The position numbers and the translations under genes were made by a program. Positions 24,605 to 33,078 of a DNA stretch of 64,000 nucleotides are shown piece by piece. The stretch is from NCBI GenBank assembly GCA_023229645.1, contig JALNYU010000001.1:124001-188000 (forward strand), read 5' to 3'. The notes under the pieces are model-generated. The model ran no database searches and was not told the DNA's origin. It saw only the letters and a program-made list of their open reading frames with translations. Every line of letters begins with the position of its first letter. The first letter of the stretch is position 1. The DNA is from Nevskia sp. (GTDB lineage: Bacteria; Pseudomonadota; Gammaproteobacteria; Nevskiales; Nevskiaceae).

Positions 24605-25438
24605 CTATCCTTCCCTATCCTTTGCACGCGGCATACGGTTTTGAATCCTAATTTTCGTGTCTCTTTCCATGCGCTTCGCCTCGACAGCATACATTTTAAA
24701 TAGCAATTCTTCCATGCCTATTTCTGGCAAAAAAAGCGCTTGATCAGGTGCCAATTGGCCTCGACGAAAAGCATCGGAATATGGCCGCGTATCAACTTTT
24801 ACGTATGCCAAGTATCCGAAAAACAAAAACTCATAGACGCGCACCCGGTCATGTCTTCTAGGAGTCGGCGAGACGCCGATTTTTTGGAATGGGCCAGGAG
24901 CTACTTTTATGATAACTACTGCAAACTCGTCAGCGTTCCCCGGGGCTCCCCGTTTAATCATATCTTTTGCTTTGGCTTCAAATTTAGCTCCTATATCTAC
25001 CTGATTGAATGCCGGCAATGATGTCGCGTGAGCGCGCCATAGCAAAGAAATGAAAAAGAGTTTTAATTTTTTATAATCAATGTTTTCGTATTGAAACCCT
25101 GACGCCAATTTGGTGCTTTGCACGACCCCTTTACCGCATCCGCTAACGAATAATGAATTCGCGTAGGAATCCCCTTCCTGGAAGTAATTTTCGCATTCCC
25201 TGCAGACCAATTTATTATCATAATGCCCTGATGGAAGTTTTTTCGACGTAGTTTTCCCCGTCCCATCAAGCACTAATAACATTCTATTTCCTCTTTCGTC
25301 CGCTGGATAAAGCGATTCTGGAAGGATGTGAGCTTTAATAAGTTCCCGGTCTTTTCCGCAAAATTTGCAGTTACCTAAGATCATTGGCTTGCTTGTTTTA
25401 TCTGGCGACAGGCTTGTCTGAAAAATATATTTTCTCAT
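24605..25438 (-). CDS. HNH-like zinc protein of unknown function
   Basis: A 277-residue protein with CKFCGK (Cys24, Cys27), AHILPES (His37) and LVCRECENYF (Cys79, Cys82) near the N-terminus. This resembles the zinc-knuckle and His arrangement of divergent HNH endonucleases. The remaining about 190 residues are unrecognised and lysine-rich. The ATG at 25438 is chosen because GAGG lies about nine bases upstream; a longer TTG start at 25492 is possible. The gene is distinctly more AT-rich than its surroundings and sits between the repeat block and transposon remnants, so it was probably acquired horizontally. A mobile-element cargo or defence role is possible but unproven. Confidence 0.6.
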   Translation of the reverse strand: MRKYIFQTSLSPDKTSKPMILGNCKFCGKDRELIKAHILPESLYPADERGNRMLLVLDGTGKTTSKKLPSGHYDNKLVCRECENYFQEGDSYANSLFVSGCGKGVVQSTKLASGFQYENIDYKKLKLFFISLLWRAHATSLPAFNQVDIGAKFEAKAKDMIKRGAPGNADEFAVVIIKVAPGPFQKIGVSPTPRRHDRVRVYEFLFFGYLAYVKVDTRPYSDAFRRGQLAPDQALFLPEIGMEELLFKMYAVEAKRMERDTKIRIQNRMPRAKDREG

Positions 25439-25498
25439 TTTCCAGCCTCGCAGTGAATCCAAGAATAAGCTCCTAAAAAATCTTAATTCCAATAGACA

Positions 25499-25990
25499 AT
25501 GTTGATTTAATCTAGTTCCTTAGTGCAGAATCTGACGAGAAGCGTTTTGTGCATTAAAATTTAAAAGCCCCTCGATAAATTTCGAGGGGTTAATATTCAT
25601 AGGTTGCCCAAAGGGACAACAAAAAGTTTATCCTGTAGTGTAAACAAAATCAATTTGTTAGCGCCGCTCGTGACGGCACAAATCAGATTCGGAATTGTGA
25701 TAAATCGAGATTTGCAGCCAATCAGCAGCGGTATTTTCAGATTCGCCGGTAACGGCGCAGCAGGTGCGAAATCATTGCTATTTCAAGATTCGCTGAAATG
25801 AAAAAGAGGGCTAAAACGAGATTTACATCGCTGTGAGTAGAAAAGGACGTGGTTAGGCGCTCTGATCAGGCAGCCTGATTGATATCGGCGGCAAATCTGA
25901 AAATAAGCGGCCTAGCGCATGGCGCCCGCGCGTATGCAGAATCTCAAATTAGGTGCCGCCGAGACGGCAAATCTTCAGTTAGCCGCGGTT
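25499..25990. repeat. Array of imperfect ~22-base repeats, candidate Tn7-like transposon end
   Basis: Three close matches to GCAAATCT-NN-AATTAG-N-GCCGC occur at 25889-25911, 25935-25959 and 25965-25986. Weaker copies lie at about 25524-25543 and 25647-25667. Spaced repeats of this kind are typical of transposase-binding sites at the ends of Tn7/Tn5053-type elements. Otherwise the stretch 25493-25978 has no recognisable gene. Confidence 0.45.
25568..25589 (-). terminator. Perfect hairpin, possible terminator
   Basis: CCCCTCGA (25568-25575) pairs perfectly with TCGAGGGG (25582-25589). On the minus strand it is followed by CTTTTAAATTTT. That would stop minus-strand transcription coming from the element to the right before it reaches the HNH-like gene. 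Confidence 0.5.
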
Positions 25991-26475
25991 GTAGCGGCGC
26001 AGGGTTTCCGCGTTGCGCGGATAGAGCCTAACCTTCTTGGTGCCTGATCCGAGTATTACGCTTGGCGTGAGGTGATTCATTTTTTCGAGATTGGGACAAA
26101 GCCACCGCGGCCGATTTAGTTGCTTGCCGATCGCGGTGCTGGTTGCTGCCGTAGCCCACACCTCAGCGATTTGTGCAAAGGCAGCGGTCGCGACAAGTAC
26201 GCGAGCGCCAAATCGATGTACTTGGATGAAAGCTGTATCGATCCAGGTTTTGCGAAACTGGTGCGCGGTTTGATCGGTGAGCGCAGCAGCTTCGGCGACG
26301 TCTCGATAGTTAAACTGCAGATCTTTTAAGAGTGCCGCAGCGCTTTTGGAGTCAAATTGCCAGTGTGTTGCTGCCTGAGCAATCGGCTTGATCCAGCCAT
26401 CGACCACTGCTTGGCCGAGTTCGCGGCTATTGATGCCCAGTATTTGGGCTGTTTCTTTCCTTGATAGTGTTGTTA
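25979..26475 (-). pseudogene. C-terminal fragment of an HTH-containing gene (TniQ-like?), truncated by IS630
   Basis: The open frame continues upstream of the first ATG (26407) up to the IS630 fragment, with no start codon of its own. Its first readable part, LSRKETAQILGINSRELGQ, is a helix-turn-helix of the kind found in excisionases and in C-terminal parts of TniQ/TnsD transposition proteins. The family assignment is tentative. Its stop codon lies inside one of the 22-base repeats, as would fit the last gene next to a transposon end. The larger 5' part is absent. Confidence 0.45.
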
Positions 26476-26813
26476 TGGTTTCGCAGCAACCGGCAGGCCG
26501 TGAGATTCACGTGATCTGTGACAACGTCAGCAGTCACAAAACCGCTGCGGTTCAAGCGTTTCTGGTTGAACATCCGCAGGTCACGATGCATTTCACGCCG
26601 ACCTATTCGTCCTGGCTCAACCAAGTCGAAAACTGGTTTGCCCGCATCCAGCGCGATGTCATTTCCAGAGGTATCTTCACCGGCACCAAAGATTTGGATA
26701 AAAAGCTCATGCGCTATATCCGGCAATACAACAAAAACGCCAAACCGCTAAAGTGGAAGTACTCCAATCCGCACCATAGAATCAGGTGCTATTCTTCTGG
26801 TTCGGTGGACTAG
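26476..26813 (+). pseudogene. IS630-family transposase, C-terminal remnant
   Basis: The reading frame gives REIHVICDNVSSHKT, FTPTYSSWLNQVENWFA and the terminal WKYSNPHHRI. These are the second catalytic Asp, the NxxE motif with the catalytic Glu and the usual C-terminus of IS630/DDE_3 transposases. The N-terminal HTH and the first Asp are missing. The left junction is near 26476, where it cuts the HTH fragment. The right junction is near 26782, where IS4 sequence begins. Not functional. Confidence 0.85.
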
Positions 26814-27161
26814 CCAAGCATCGAGGCCGGAGGCCTCGCAAGCTTGCCCGACCAACCACGTGGCAAAGGTCGCCAGGGCGTGAATCAGCAGCAGGATTTC
26901 CAGGCGCTTTGGCTTACGGGTGAGGCTGTCTTCGAATCCCTGTCCATAGCGGTGCGATTTCAGATCCCGGAACGCCAGCTCGATCTGCATCCGGCGGCTA
27001 TAGCGCGTCACGATCTGGCGCGCGCTCAAGTCCAGCTCGGGTGATGCCACCAGCAGCCACGGTTCACGCTCGCGTTTGGCGATTTTGCGGCTGCGCCCAC
27101 CCTTGGCGGGCGTGCCGCTGACCGTCAGGTCCTTGCGGCCTTCGCCGGGTTGACGGTTCAA
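26748..27161 (-). pseudogene. IS4-family transposase, C-terminal remnant
   Basis: The frame encodes SPELDLSARQIVTRYSRRMQIELAFRDLKSHRYGQGFE, containing the Y-(2)-R-(3)-E-(6)-K signature with the catalytic Glu of IS4 transposases. A hydrophobic C-terminal helix follows. Only about 120 of the usual 350-400 residues remain. The upstream part is lost at about 27165, beside the radical SAM gene. The last about ten codons are read through into the IS630 fragment. No terminal inverted repeats were found. Confidence 0.85.
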
Positions 27162-27170
27162 GCATCGCGA

Positions 27171-28607
27171 TCATGGTGCCGCGGCGGTGCCGTAACGCTG
27201 GCTGATTTCCGCGCGGCGCGCTGCGAGTAGCGCCTCGCGGCCGTCGCGATAAAACAAATTGTGTGACTCAAATGGAATCATCCGGCCATCGGCTTGCACG
27301 ATATGGATGCACGATTTCTTCAGCGCGCGAATGTCCATTGAAACCGCGTCCATAAACTGGACGATCAGCACGCGGAAAACATTGCGATAGCTCAGCGCAA
27401 CCGGCGCGGCGATTTTCGGCAAGCAGCACATCAACTCCGATAAGCAACCGGCTTGGGATTCGGGCGAGTGATTGGTCGAAAACAGCTTGAACACGGCTTC
27501 ACGCATCGCCGGCTCGCGTTCGAACACGATGGTGCTGGTTTCACCTTTGACCAAGGTCTCGGGCGTCGCAAAACGCGTCAGCGGCACGACATCGCCACCG
27601 TCTAGTTTTAGTGCATAGGCCATCGCCAGCGTATCCGGATTGCACGGCACCGGCACGACATCGGCCAGCGTGAACAAACCGCTTTGTTCGGCGATACCGC
27701 GGCGAATTTCGCTCACGGTCAGCCGGTTTGTCTTGGCATCGTAGCCTTGCACGCGGCCAGCGTCTTGGATCGGTTGCAGCGTGACGCCGCGTACGCAGGG
27801 CTGCTTCAGCGCGTAGTCGATGATCGTGCCGATTTCGTCATCGTTCACGCCTTTCTTCAAGGTCACGACCAAGGTCGTCGAGATGTCGAATTCGTTGAGA
27901 TGCGCCAGCGCCTGTTCGCGAATGCGGCGCAGGTCCGCGCCGCGCAGTTGTTTGTGCGCTTCGGGTTTGAACGAGTCGAACTGTAAATAGACTTCAAAGC
28001 CCGGCTGATACTGGGCCAGACGCGCGGCGAAGGCGCGGTCTTGGGCGATGCGGATGCCGTTGGTATTTAGCATCAAGTGCCGGATCGGCCGCGCTTTGGC
28101 GGCATCGAGTATCGCAAAGAAGTCTGGGTGCAAGGTCGGTTCGCCGCCGGAGATCTGTACCACATCAGGCTCGCCTTCGTTCGCGACCACGGCATCGAGC
28201 ATCGTTTCGATCACTGCCAGCGGCCGGTGGCTCAGTCGTGTCGGGCCCGATTCGGCGTAACAAACAGGGCAGCTGAGATTGCAGTGATCGGTGACTTCGA
28301 GCACCGTCAAGCAGGCGTGCTGCATGTGATCTGGGCAGAGGCCGCAGTCGTACGGGCAGCCGTAAGTCATCGCGGTGTTAAAGCGCTGCGGCAGTTCCGG
28401 CGGCTTGATAAAGACTTCGCGGCAGCTACGGTAATAGGCTTCGTCGTCGGCAATCAAAACCCGTTCGGTGCCGTGCGCGGGACACCATTTGTCCATATAG
28501 ACGCGGCCTTCCTTGAATAGAATCTTGGCTTCGATCACGCGCAGGCAGTTTGTGCAGAGTGCCGAGGTTGTGTCGTAAAACAAGTAGGGCCGAGTTTTGC
28601 GGGTCAT
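27171..28607 (-). CDS. Radical SAM protein of the MJ0619/Tes-like family
   Basis: A 478-residue protein. The N-terminal zinc-type region has CTNC and CPAHG. Then CPYDCGLCPDHMQHACLTVLEVTDHCNLSCPVC follows in separate motifs: a Cys-rich CGLC-H segment just before the radical SAM CxxxCxxC (CNLSCPVC). SAM-binding elements ISGGEPTLHP and LNTNG follow, and further cysteines near the C-terminus (AGCLSELMCCLP) could hold an auxiliary cluster. This architecture matches the archaeal tetraether synthase/MJ0619 group rather than heme or peptide-modifying enzymes. The next gene downstream of its promoter is Lgt-like, suggesting lipid substrates. Exact reaction unknown. Confidence 0.82.
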   Translation of the reverse strand: MTRKTRPYLFYDTTSALCTNCLRVIEAKILFKEGRVYMDKWCPAHGTERVLIADDEAYYRSCREVFIKPPELPQRFNTAMTYGCPYDCGLCPDHMQHACLTVLEVTDHCNLSCPVCYAESGPTRLSHRPLAVIETMLDAVVANEGEPDVVQISGGEPTLHPDFFAILDAAKARPIRHLMLNTNGIRIAQDRAFAARLAQYQPGFEVYLQFDSFKPEAHKQLRGADLRRIREQALAHLNEFDISTTLVVTLKKGVNDDEIGTIIDYALKQPCVRGVTLQPIQDAGRVQGYDAKTNRLTVSEIRRGIAEQSGLFTLADVVPVPCNPDTLAMAYALKLDGGDVVPLTRFATPETLVKGETSTIVFEREPAMREAVFKLFSTNHSPESQAGCLSELMCCLPKIAAPVALSYRNVFRVLIVQFMDAVSMDIRALKKSCIHIVQADGRMIPFESHNLFYRDGREALLAARRAEISQRYGTAAAP

Positions 28608-28643
28608 CGTTGATAGCAGTTGGGTAGCCGAGCCGGGTTGAGA

Positions 28644-29396
28644 TCAAGCAGCGAGTGCGGAGACTGGCGCCGGACTGCGGAACTGCCGCAGCGTTAGCGG
28701 CAAGTAGAGCAATAAAGTCAGGAGGCATAGCCATTGAATGCCGCTGAGCCCGCTCGGAAATGGAAAAGGGACCGGCTTCAAGCTGTCGATCGCCAGCCGC
28801 CACGCGAGATAGCTGCTCAGGAACAGTTTGAATAACAGGCCGGGGCGGTCGGCGAGCGTTGATTGAGCGACATAAAGCGCGGCCGCTAGCACGCCACAGA
28901 AGACGATTTCATAGAGCTGCGTTGGGTGGCGGCGCACGCTATCGCCGAAATCGATGCCCCAAGGCAAAGTTGTGGCGATGCCAAAAGTATCGTCCTGCAA
29001 GCCGGCGATAAAACAGCCGATACGGCCGATGGCGATGCCGAGCAATAATGGAAATACGAAGCGATCCCCGGTCGAACGGCGGACGCCGGCAAGTTTTTTT
29101 GCCAGCTCGACTCCGATCAGCCCGCCGACCAAGCCACCGACGACCGACTGACCGCCGATGAGCAGCGTCAGCGGTTCTCGCCAATGCTGCAGAAACAGAT
29201 CCGGCACTTGCAGCCAAAAGGCGGCTTTGTTGCCGATAGCGGCGCCGAGCAAACAGCCGGCCGCGACCGCGAAGCCGCCCGGCGCAAGCAGGCCGGGCTC
29301 GCCAGCGCGGGCTTTCAATGCGGCGTAGTAGCGGGCGCCCAGCACGAGCGCCATCGTTTCAAAGACCTGATGCCAAATCAGTGCCGACACATTCAC
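28644..29396 (-). CDS. Prolipoprotein diacylglyceryl transferase-like (Lgt superfamily) membrane protein
   Basis: A 250-residue polytopic protein with six to seven hydrophobic segments. It has the Lgt-family marks GGLVGGLIGVELAKK (from HGG-type motif), IGRIGCFIAGLQDD and RRHPTQLYE. True Lgt moves diacylglycerol from phosphatidylglycerol to prolipoprotein cysteine, but this copy is paired with a radical SAM gene rather than thyA. It also lacks the His of the usual HGGL box, so it is probably a paralogue acting on another acceptor or lipid. The GTG start at 29396 overlaps the TGA of the upstream gene (GTGA). Confidence 0.8.
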   Translation of the reverse strand: MNVSALIWHQVFETMALVLGARYYAALKARAGEPGLLAPGGFAVAAGCLLGAAIGNKAAFWLQVPDLFLQHWREPLTLLIGGQSVVGGLVGGLIGVELAKKLAGVRRSTGDRFVFPLLLGIAIGRIGCFIAGLQDDTFGIATTLPWGIDFGDSVRRHPTQLYEIVFCGVLAAALYVAQSTLADRPGLLFKLFLSSYLAWRLAIDSLKPVPFPFPSGLSGIQWLCLLTLLLYLPLTLRQFRSPAPVSALAA

Positions 29397-29635
29397 GGCG
29401 GCGGAGCCTTGTCGTTCGTAAGGCCGCGATAGAGCGCGCGGATGATCATCCAGAACAACCAGCAAAAGGCGAGGCCGATAAGCGAGAAGCCGAGGAACAA
29501 TGAGGCGCCTTCAAGTGCCCGTTGTTCGCCGAAGGTGCCGACTGACGCAATTAAGCCCCAGGCGCTGCAAAGGCCGGTGCCCAACAGCAGCAGACTGAAT
29601 ACGAGCAGCGCAAGAAAGCGCAGTAGATTTATCAC
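29393..29635 (-). CDS. Small two-helix membrane protein
   Basis: An 80-residue protein with two hydrophobic helices (about 4-30 and 45-68) and a short positively charged and proline-ended tail. Its stop overlaps the start of the Lgt-like gene, so it is probably the first gene of the three-gene unit with the Lgt-like and radical SAM genes. No family recognised. Confidence 0.65.
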   Translation of the reverse strand: MINLLRFLALLVFSLLLLGTGLCSAWGLIASVGTFGEQRALEGASLFLGFSLIGLAFCWLFWMIIRALYRGLTNDKAPPP

Positions 29636-29656
29636 GTAGTTTCCCCGTGCAGGCGC

Positions 29657-30247
29657 TCAGGCCTTGCGCCGCGAACTCAAAAACCAAAGCCCGACATAAA
29701 CGCGTGGATCAATCGCCTTGCCAGCCGCACTTTGTGTTGCCAGCCAAGTGTTGATCTCGGCCAGCGGTACGATGTGCACCGTGATGTTCTCGCCTTCAAC
29801 CCCGCCGCCAGTGTGAACGCGGACGAGCGCGGTGGCGACGTAAAAATGTAGCCGTTCGGACGACATCCCCGGCGCAGTCGGGCCGGTTAATACGTGTTCG
29901 ATAAGGCCCGCGCGGTAGCCGGTTTCTTCTTCCAACTCGCGCCGCGCCGCATCTTCAAATGCTTCGTCGGCGAAAGCGGCTTCGTCGCCGATGATGCCTG
30001 CGGGTAACTCAATGCACGGCGACTGCAGCGGCACGCGGTATTGTTCGACGAGGACGATTTCGTCCTCGCCGGTGAGCGCGGCGATGAATGCCGCGCCGCG
30101 GGCGTTGGTCCGCGCGACGTATTCCCAGTTGCCGTTGCGAAAAAGGTGTAAAAAGCGTCCTTCGTATAGCGTCTCGATGCTCAAGTGCTTGTTTCCAAGT
30201 GATCTAGTGAATCGGTGTAGGGGTTGTCTCGTCGTCAATCCCGACAT
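29657..30247 (-). CDS. NUDIX hydrolase (ADP-ribose pyrophosphatase-like)
   Basis: A 196-residue protein with a NUDIX box running from ELPAGIIGDE to AARRELEEETGY. The spacing between the first Gly and the REL motif is longer than the strict consensus because of the acidic insertion FADEAFED. VEQYRVPLQSPCIELPAG before the box and TAPGMSSERLHFYVA after it are typical of ADP-ribose/GDP-mannose pyrophosphatases. It is divergent from the DUF5666 gene, and 21 bases before the small membrane protein gene, with which it may be co-transcribed. Confidence 0.85.
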   Translation of the reverse strand: MSGLTTRQPLHRFTRSLGNKHLSIETLYEGRFLHLFRNGNWEYVARTNARGAAFIAALTGEDEIVLVEQYRVPLQSPCIELPAGIIGDEAAFADEAFEDAARRELEEETGYRAGLIEHVLTGPTAPGMSSERLHFYVATALVRVHTGGGVEGENITVHIVPLAEINTWLATQSAAGKAIDPRVYVGLWFLSSRRKA

Positions 30248-30317
30248 GGAAGCTGATAAAAAATCCTGATAACGTCGCCGTCACTGCTTCGCGGTGACAT
30301 AAACGAGGAATACGCAA

Positions 30318-31766
30318 GTGATAAAAAAATACTCCCCTGCTGTAAATAAATTTGCGACAAAAACCGTATTGTCGAGTCTGCTCGGGCTCGTTATCGCCGT
30401 GTTGCTCGCGGCCTGTGGTGGTGGCGGTGGTGGCATCGGCGTAGGTGCGGCGCAAGCGACCGTTGTGCAAGGCACGATTACCGGCTTCGGCAGCATTTTT
30501 GTCAACGGCGTGGAATTCTCTACAACGAGTGCGCAGGTTACGTTTAACGATGCGCCGGGCCAAGTTTCAGCGTTGCAGATCGGCCAGCGCGTCAGCGTCA
30601 CCGGCCAACGCAATAGCAGCACCACCGGCACGGCAACGCAGATCACCTACGATCCCGAACTTGAAGGCCAGATCTCGGCGATTGACGTCGCCAACAGCCG
30701 CCTGACCGTGCTCGGCCAGACGGTGGAAGTATCCGGCACCACGGTATTCCGGAACGTCGCTAATTTTGCCGCGCTCGCGGTCGGCAATTTTGTCGAAATC
30801 AGCGGCCGACGCGACAGCGCCGGCCTCATCCGCGCCGGCTATGTCGAACTCCGCAACGGTGCGCCGGCGCAGTTGGAAGTGCGTGGCGTCGTCGCCAGCC
30901 TCGATACCGCTGCGCGGACGTTTGTTGTCGGCGCGCAGGCGGTAAATTATGCCAATGCAACTTTGCAGCCTTCGACGCTGACGCTGCAAAACGGACAGCT
31001 GGTTGAAGTCAACGGCAGTCTTGCCGGCGGCGTGCTGAACGCAACGCGCGTGCAGGCCGAAGATGAGTCGATCCAAACTGCAGAAGACAACGCCTCGATT
31101 GAAGGTCTAGTCTCGCGGATTGTGTCGTCAACGCAGTTCGTCATCAACGGCACCACGGTGCAGGTTGGCGCGAACACGCGGTACGTCAACGGCACCGTCG
31201 CCAATATCGCCGTGAACACCGCGCTGGAAGTTGAAGGTTCGGTAGACGCCAACCGCGTGCTACAAGCGGCAACGATTAGCTTCGAACACGCCGCTGGCGT
31301 CCGCGTCACTGCCGACGTCCAGGCAATCAATGCCACTGCGCGCACCGTCACGCTGCTCGGCGGCATCGTCATCGCCGTTAATGACCAAACGCGCATTCAA
31401 GACAAGCGCGGCAACGTTCAGCCGTTCGGCTTCGGCAATCTCGTGGTTGGCGATCATTTGGAAATCGCCGCGGCCTCGATCAACAACCAGTTGGTCGCCA
31501 CGCGTCTGGAGCGGGTCGCCGCTTCGACGGCAGTGGAGTTGCGCGCACCGGTCACCAGCAGCAACGCAGTCAACTTCACGCTGCTACTGCAGGGCGTGAC
31601 GGTGGACCTGACCAACGCCCAGTTCCGCGACACCAACGACGCACCGCTGACGTTATCGGCATTCCTCGCAGCGGCAACGCCGGGCACAACTGTCGATATC
31701 CGCGGCACGTTCGATAGCTTGGTGATCAACGCCAGCCGCGCCGAGTTTGAAAACCCGGACGACTAA
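30318..31766 (+). CDS. DUF5666-repeat lipoprotein
   Basis: A 482-residue protein with a lipoprotein signal (VLLAAC followed by a glycine run), hence membrane anchored. The rest is made of about five repeats of a small beta domain of the DUF5666 type: each has GxI(x)nG...V.G....F....V..G..VEVxG-like spacing. Start is GTG at 30318 with GAGGAA about nine bases upstream. The first residues are rich in Lys. Function unknown; secreted beta-repeat proteins of this family are common in proteobacteria. A strong terminator follows. Confidence 0.82.
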   Translation: MIKKYSPAVNKFATKTVLSSLLGLVIAVLLAACGGGGGGIGVGAAQATVVQGTITGFGSIFVNGVEFSTTSAQVTFNDAPGQVSALQIGQRVSVTGQRNSSTTGTATQITYDPELEGQISAIDVANSRLTVLGQTVEVSGTTVFRNVANFAALAVGNFVEISGRRDSAGLIRAGYVELRNGAPAQLEVRGVVASLDTAARTFVVGAQAVNYANATLQPSTLTLQNGQLVEVNGSLAGGVLNATRVQAEDESIQTAEDNASIEGLVSRIVSSTQFVINGTTVQVGANTRYVNGTVANIAVNTALEVEGSVDANRVLQAATISFEHAAGVRVTADVQAINATARTVTLLGGIVIAVNDQTRIQDKRGNVQPFGFGNLVVGDHLEIAAASINNQLVATRLERVAASTAVELRAPVTSSNAVNFTLLLQGVTVDLTNAQFRDTNDAPLTLSAFLAAATPGTTVDIRGTFDSLVINASRAEFENPDD

Positions 31767-31816
31767 GTCGCGCTAACACCCGAGCAGCTAGTGCGCGGGT
31801 GTAGTGGAATGAGAGG

Positions 31817-31856
31817 TAAAAAGCCACGGTACGCGTTGCGTGCCGTGGCTTTTTTA
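31817..31856 (+). terminator. Strong intrinsic terminator
   Basis: AGCCACGG-T-ACGC (31822-31834) pairs with GCGT-G-CCGTGGCT (31838-31850). It is flanked by an A-run on the left and a T-run on the right and may work in both directions. Confidence 0.88.
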
Positions 31857-32119
31857 TTGCTCGCTACCGTTTCCGGATATCCAAGTGTGAACCCGTTCCA
31901 CTTGCTGCTGGAAAGCTGGATGACATTTAGGGTGCAGTAAGGCATTCTAAATTCGGTGATCCGATACGCCCATGTGCAGGCGGTGATGCGAGGCAGGTGT
32001 TATCACGTGGTCTCCAATGCTAGACCTAGAACTGAAAATCATTTGAATTAGGTTCAAGCGCGACGCCAGCGGCTCATAGGCAGGGATGTGGACATTCTGT
32101 AAGGAAACGGAAAAAGCAT
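31857..32119. other. Intergenic region, no gene recognised
   Basis: Holds the promoter region of the lysozyme/inhibitor pair. No convincing sigma-70 elements, repeats or small genes were found. AAGGAAACGG lies about fifteen bases before the lysozyme start. Confidence 0.4.
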
Positions 32120-32620
32120 ATGGCAAACGAAACAAAACGAATCAGTGCAGCAGGATTAACCGAGCTACGCCAACGCGAGCACGCTGAGTTGCGTTATTAC
32201 AATGACGTTGCCAATAACTGCACGTACGGTGTCGGCACGTTGGCGCACTCCGGGCCTTGTACGTCAGAAGAACTGGCTCGGCCTGTTACCGTAGCGCAGG
32301 TCAATGCGCAGCTTGTTGCCGCCATTCAGGTGGCCGAGCAGGCCGTGCGCCGCCGCGTTAGGCGCCATGAGCTAACACAGGATCAGTTCGACGCGCTAAT
32401 CAGTTACACCTATAACCTGGGTGCTGGCGGCGCTCAGGCGGCGCTCACTGCGGCAGATCGCGCAGCGAACCAAGACGTGGTCAGGGAAATGAACCGCAAT
32501 ATCTACATTCACCGCCGTGACGCGAATGGCCGGCGCCTGCCACCGACGCCTGTGCAGGGATTAGTCAATCGTCGACGGGATGAGGCTGCCCCGTTTCAAG
32601 CGCTGAGACCCCCGCAATGA
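32120..32620 (+). CDS. GH24-type lysozyme (T4-like muramidase)
   Basis: A 166-residue protein. The catalytic triad of phage-type lysozymes can be placed in LRQREHAELRYYNDVANNCTYG (as Glu20, Asp29, Thr35), followed by GVGTLAH. DQFDALISYTYNLGAGGA is the second conserved segment. It hydrolyses peptidoglycan glycan chains. There is no signal peptide or membrane helix. It would therefore need a holin, a type VI/IV apparatus or lysis to reach its substrate. Its stop overlaps the next gene by four bases, which encodes an exported lysozyme-inhibitor-like protein. That arrangement suggests an effector-immunity pair rather than a phage lysis cassette. Confidence 0.85.
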   Translation: MANETKRISAAGLTELRQREHAELRYYNDVANNCTYGVGTLAHSGPCTSEELARPVTVAQVNAQLVAAIQVAEQAVRRRVRRHELTQDQFDALISYTYNLGAGGAQAALTAADRAANQDVVREMNRNIYIHRRDANGRRLPPTPVQGLVNRRRDEAAPFQALRPPQ

Positions 32621-33078
32621 TACGGAACATCTTAGCGGCGCTTATGCTCTGCATCGCCGCGTGTGCGAGTGCGGAGAATGCCCAGATAAAACCAGAGGCA
32701 AATGATGAACACGAGGCAATTTTTGCCGAATTGGCGCATCGCAGCGCCTTGCCGAGAAATGAACTTGAAAGCCTCCTTGCGGACTGCGGCGCCAATCAGC
32801 AAAGTATTTATTTTTGCGCGTGGCGCGATCAGATCACAGCAGAGCGAAAGCTCGACAGCATGCTAACTGCCAAGCTCGACAAAATGCCTCGCTGCAAAAA
32901 GGCCATCGACGGCGAACTCGCTCGCTGGAAAAAGCAACGCGATAGCGGTTGCGAGAAATCAGCGACGCGTGACTATGGAGAAGGATCGCTTAAGGCGACT
33001 GCGCAGATCGCATGTGTAACTGCGGAGATTGAAAAGAGGGCTCGCCAGGCAACTCATTCGTCCGGATGTGGATTTTAA
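32617..33078 (+). CDS. LprI-like exported lysozyme inhibitor (probable immunity protein)
   Basis: A 153-residue protein with an N-terminal export signal containing a possible lipobox (LCIAAC). The mature domain has cysteines in DCGAN, YFCAWRD, PRCKK, SGCEK, IACVT and SGCGF. CAWRDQITAERKLD and GEGSLKATAQIACVTAEIEKRA match the DUF1311/LprI N-terminal lysozyme-inhibitor fold. It lies in one transcript with the lysozyme and starts inside its stop codon. A periplasmic location would protect the producer's own peptidoglycan. Confidence 0.78.
   Translation: MIRNILAALMLCIAACASAENAQIKPEANDEHEAIFAELAHRSALPRNELESLLADCGANQQSIYFCAWRDQITAERKLDSMLTAKLDKMPRCKKAIDGELARWKKQRDSGCEKSATRDYGEGSLKATAQIACVTAEIEKRARQATHSSGCGF

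Noticed and set aside
32120..33078. Prophage lysis module
   Set aside because: No holin, spanin or structural phage genes are near, and a lysozyme inhibitor overlaps the lysozyme gene.
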